Below, one piece after another: positions 63,088-64,000 of a DNA stretch of 64,000 nt (within the stretch, counting starts at the first letter, position 1; each line of letters starts with the position of its first letter). Under the pieces are notes generated by a model that saw only the letters and a list, made by a program, of their open reading frames with translations, was not told where the DNA came from and ran no database searches. This DNA comes from Tridacna crocea (Eukaryota; Mollusca; Bivalvia; Cardiida; Cardiidae): contig OX031071.1 of the NCBI GenBank assembly GCA_943736015.1, forward strand, positions 38,472,619-38,536,618, in the 5' to 3' direction. Position numbers and translations under genes: made by a program.

Positions 63088-63315
63088 TTAACCAATTACC
63101 AAACGACAATATTTTAGGCGTGTCCAAATCGAAAGCATTTGCAGACGACAAAATAAAAGTGACTGAAAATTTGAAATTTGTTTTGTGAAGGGTAGAAAAC
63201 ATTGTGGGAAAAAGGAGAAAATGCTGGTTACCAGCATTTTCTCCTTTTCCCACAATGTTTTCTAAATGCTTCTTTCTCAGGGGCGTCAAAAGTAGGGATT
63301 GTGTGGTAATGGGTT
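63088..63315 (-). mobile_element. TH element
   Basis: TTAA at both ends; one extra A in the hairpin stem. Confidence 0.94.
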
Positions 63316-63373
63316 AAGCCTCCTTTTGCCAGGGTAATGTCCATATACATATTTATTTTTTAAGAAAACGGGG

Positions 63374-63602
63374 TTAACCCATTACCACACAATCCCTTCT
63401 TTTGACGCCCCCGAGAAAGAAGCCTTTTGAAAACATTGTGGGAAAAGGAGAAAATGCTGGTGACCAGCATTTTCTCCTTTTCCCACAATGTTTTCTACCT
63501 TTCCCAAAACAAATTTCAAATTTTCAGTCACTTTTATTTTGTCGTCTGCAAATGCTTTCAATTTGGACCAGTCTAAAATATCGTCGTTTGGTAATAGATT
63601 AA
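63374..63602 (+). mobile_element. TH element
   Basis: TTAA at both ends; perfect stem, loop GGTGACC. Confidence 0.95.
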
Positions 63603-63871
63603 TACTACAACTAGTTGTGAAAAAATTACAAAAATATGGACGGATATTAATAACATAAACAAATTTATAACAAGTATCAAAATCACATGTATACTTTCAA
63701 GAGAGAGAGAGAAAAAAAAAAACACATTGAAAACTCAACACCAGTTTCAATCTAAATACAGGTAAAAAATTTAATTGTTACATATTTTTTTTTACTACTT
63801 CTGTGTGTTTAGTCCAGTTGAAACATAAAAATGTGAAATCTTAATTTTTCTCATTTGTCCAACACGTTTTC
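63603..63871. other. AT-rich spacer
   Basis: Contains a short GAGAGAGAGA run near 63700; nothing else recognised. Confidence 0.4.
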
Positions 63872-63998
63872 TACTTTTTTCCCACAATGTTTTCTACCCT
63901 GCTGGAAACAAATTTCAATTTTTGACTAACATTTTATTTTGTCATCTGCAAGTGCTTTCAATTTGGACCAGTCTAAAATTTTGTCATTTGTTAATGTG
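63872..63998 (+). mobile_element. TH element, right half
   Basis: Starts TTTTTCCCACAATGTTTTC; right end TTTGTTAATGTGAC is decayed. Confidence 0.8.
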
Positions 63999-64000
63999 AC

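Noticed and set aside
1-64000. Dozens of short open frames encoding variants of VGKGENAGNQHFLLFPQCF on both strands
   Set aside because: They are translations of the TH hairpin and its flanks, appear in both orientations and end at element-specific stops. They are repeat shadows, not genes.
1-64000. LTR retroelements, Polinton-like elements or LINE reverse transcriptase
   Set aside because: No long terminal repeats, protease, integrase, capsid or reverse-transcriptase motifs were seen in any frame.

Overview
The window looks like intronic and terminal-exon DNA of an animal nuclear gene, most likely from a bivalve mollusc (inference). It is AT-rich and dominated by short interspersed repeats. 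The only convincing coding sequence is a series of small C2H2 zinc-finger exons, each behind a pyrimidine-rich 3' splice site. Repeat types such as elements opening AGCTCACCTGAGC, elements with a GGGCCAT..ATGGCCC end, CCCCC..GGGGGTATAC repeats and tRNA-headed SINEs with a CAATCAATCA tail are the kind seen in bivalve assemblies. No bacterial operon, ribosomal RNA, CRISPR array or complete transposase was seen.

The central result is an array of ten zinc-finger terminal exons, all on the + strand: 1029-1237, 3739-3956, 12900-13111, 17236-17447, 24508-24731, 29423-29622, 34135-34328, 38823-39019, 45092-45282 and 54296-54489. Each encodes 63-74 residues: a short spacer, exactly two C2H2 fingers joined by a TGEKP-type linker, a brief tail and a stop codon. 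All ten acceptors are in the same phase (phase 1), so one shared upstream exon could join to any of them and stay in frame. This is the layout of Drosophila lola-type BTB/POZ loci, where a common N-terminal half is spliced to alternative finger pairs. The common exons would lie to the left of this window and are not seen; lola-like is an inference from layout. The predicted DNA-contact residues differ between exons. Exons 1-4 form one similarity group and exons 7-9 another. Exons 3 and 4 are identical in protein and lie in a near-identical 4.3-4.5 kb tandem duplication (10576-14918 and 14923-19475).

The rest is mostly repeats. One family, called TH here (TTAA hairpin element), has about a hundred copies or fragments in both orientations, roughly a third of the window by hand estimate. 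A full copy is about 225 bp: TTAA target duplications, a terminal inverted repeat of about 13 bp (CCCATTACCACAC against CTCATTACCACAC), and a near-perfect central palindrome centred on AATGCTGGTAACCAGCATT. Subfamily A has the CCCATTACC/CTCTTTACC ends, B has CCCTTTCCCAAACAATCCC, and C has CCCTTTACCCCATAAGG with a different hairpin core. + orientation means the CCC..AATCCC end comes first; - copies carry AATAAA. Their many short open frames are shadows of the repeat.

Layout: 1-4.1 kb TH copies with exons 1-2; 4.1-5.7 kb nested P and S repeats; 6.0-8.65 kb a 34-35 bp minisatellite broken by TH insertions; 8.7-19.6 kb TH, R and G repeats and the tandem duplication with exons 3-4; 19.6-24.4 kb TIR elements, SINEs and foldbacks; 24.5-34.3 kb exons 5-7 with S, R and P repeats; 34.3-45.3 kb exons 8-9; 46-50.5 kb nested foldback, S repeat with 166-bp tandem units and a TIR element; 50.5-54.5 kb dense TH copies, foldbacks and exon 10 behind a multiplied acceptor region; 54.5-64 kb TH, SINE, foldback, G and P repeats without further exons.

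All coordinates were read by eye. Repeat edges are good to a few bases where TTAA is visible, otherwise to 10-30 bases.
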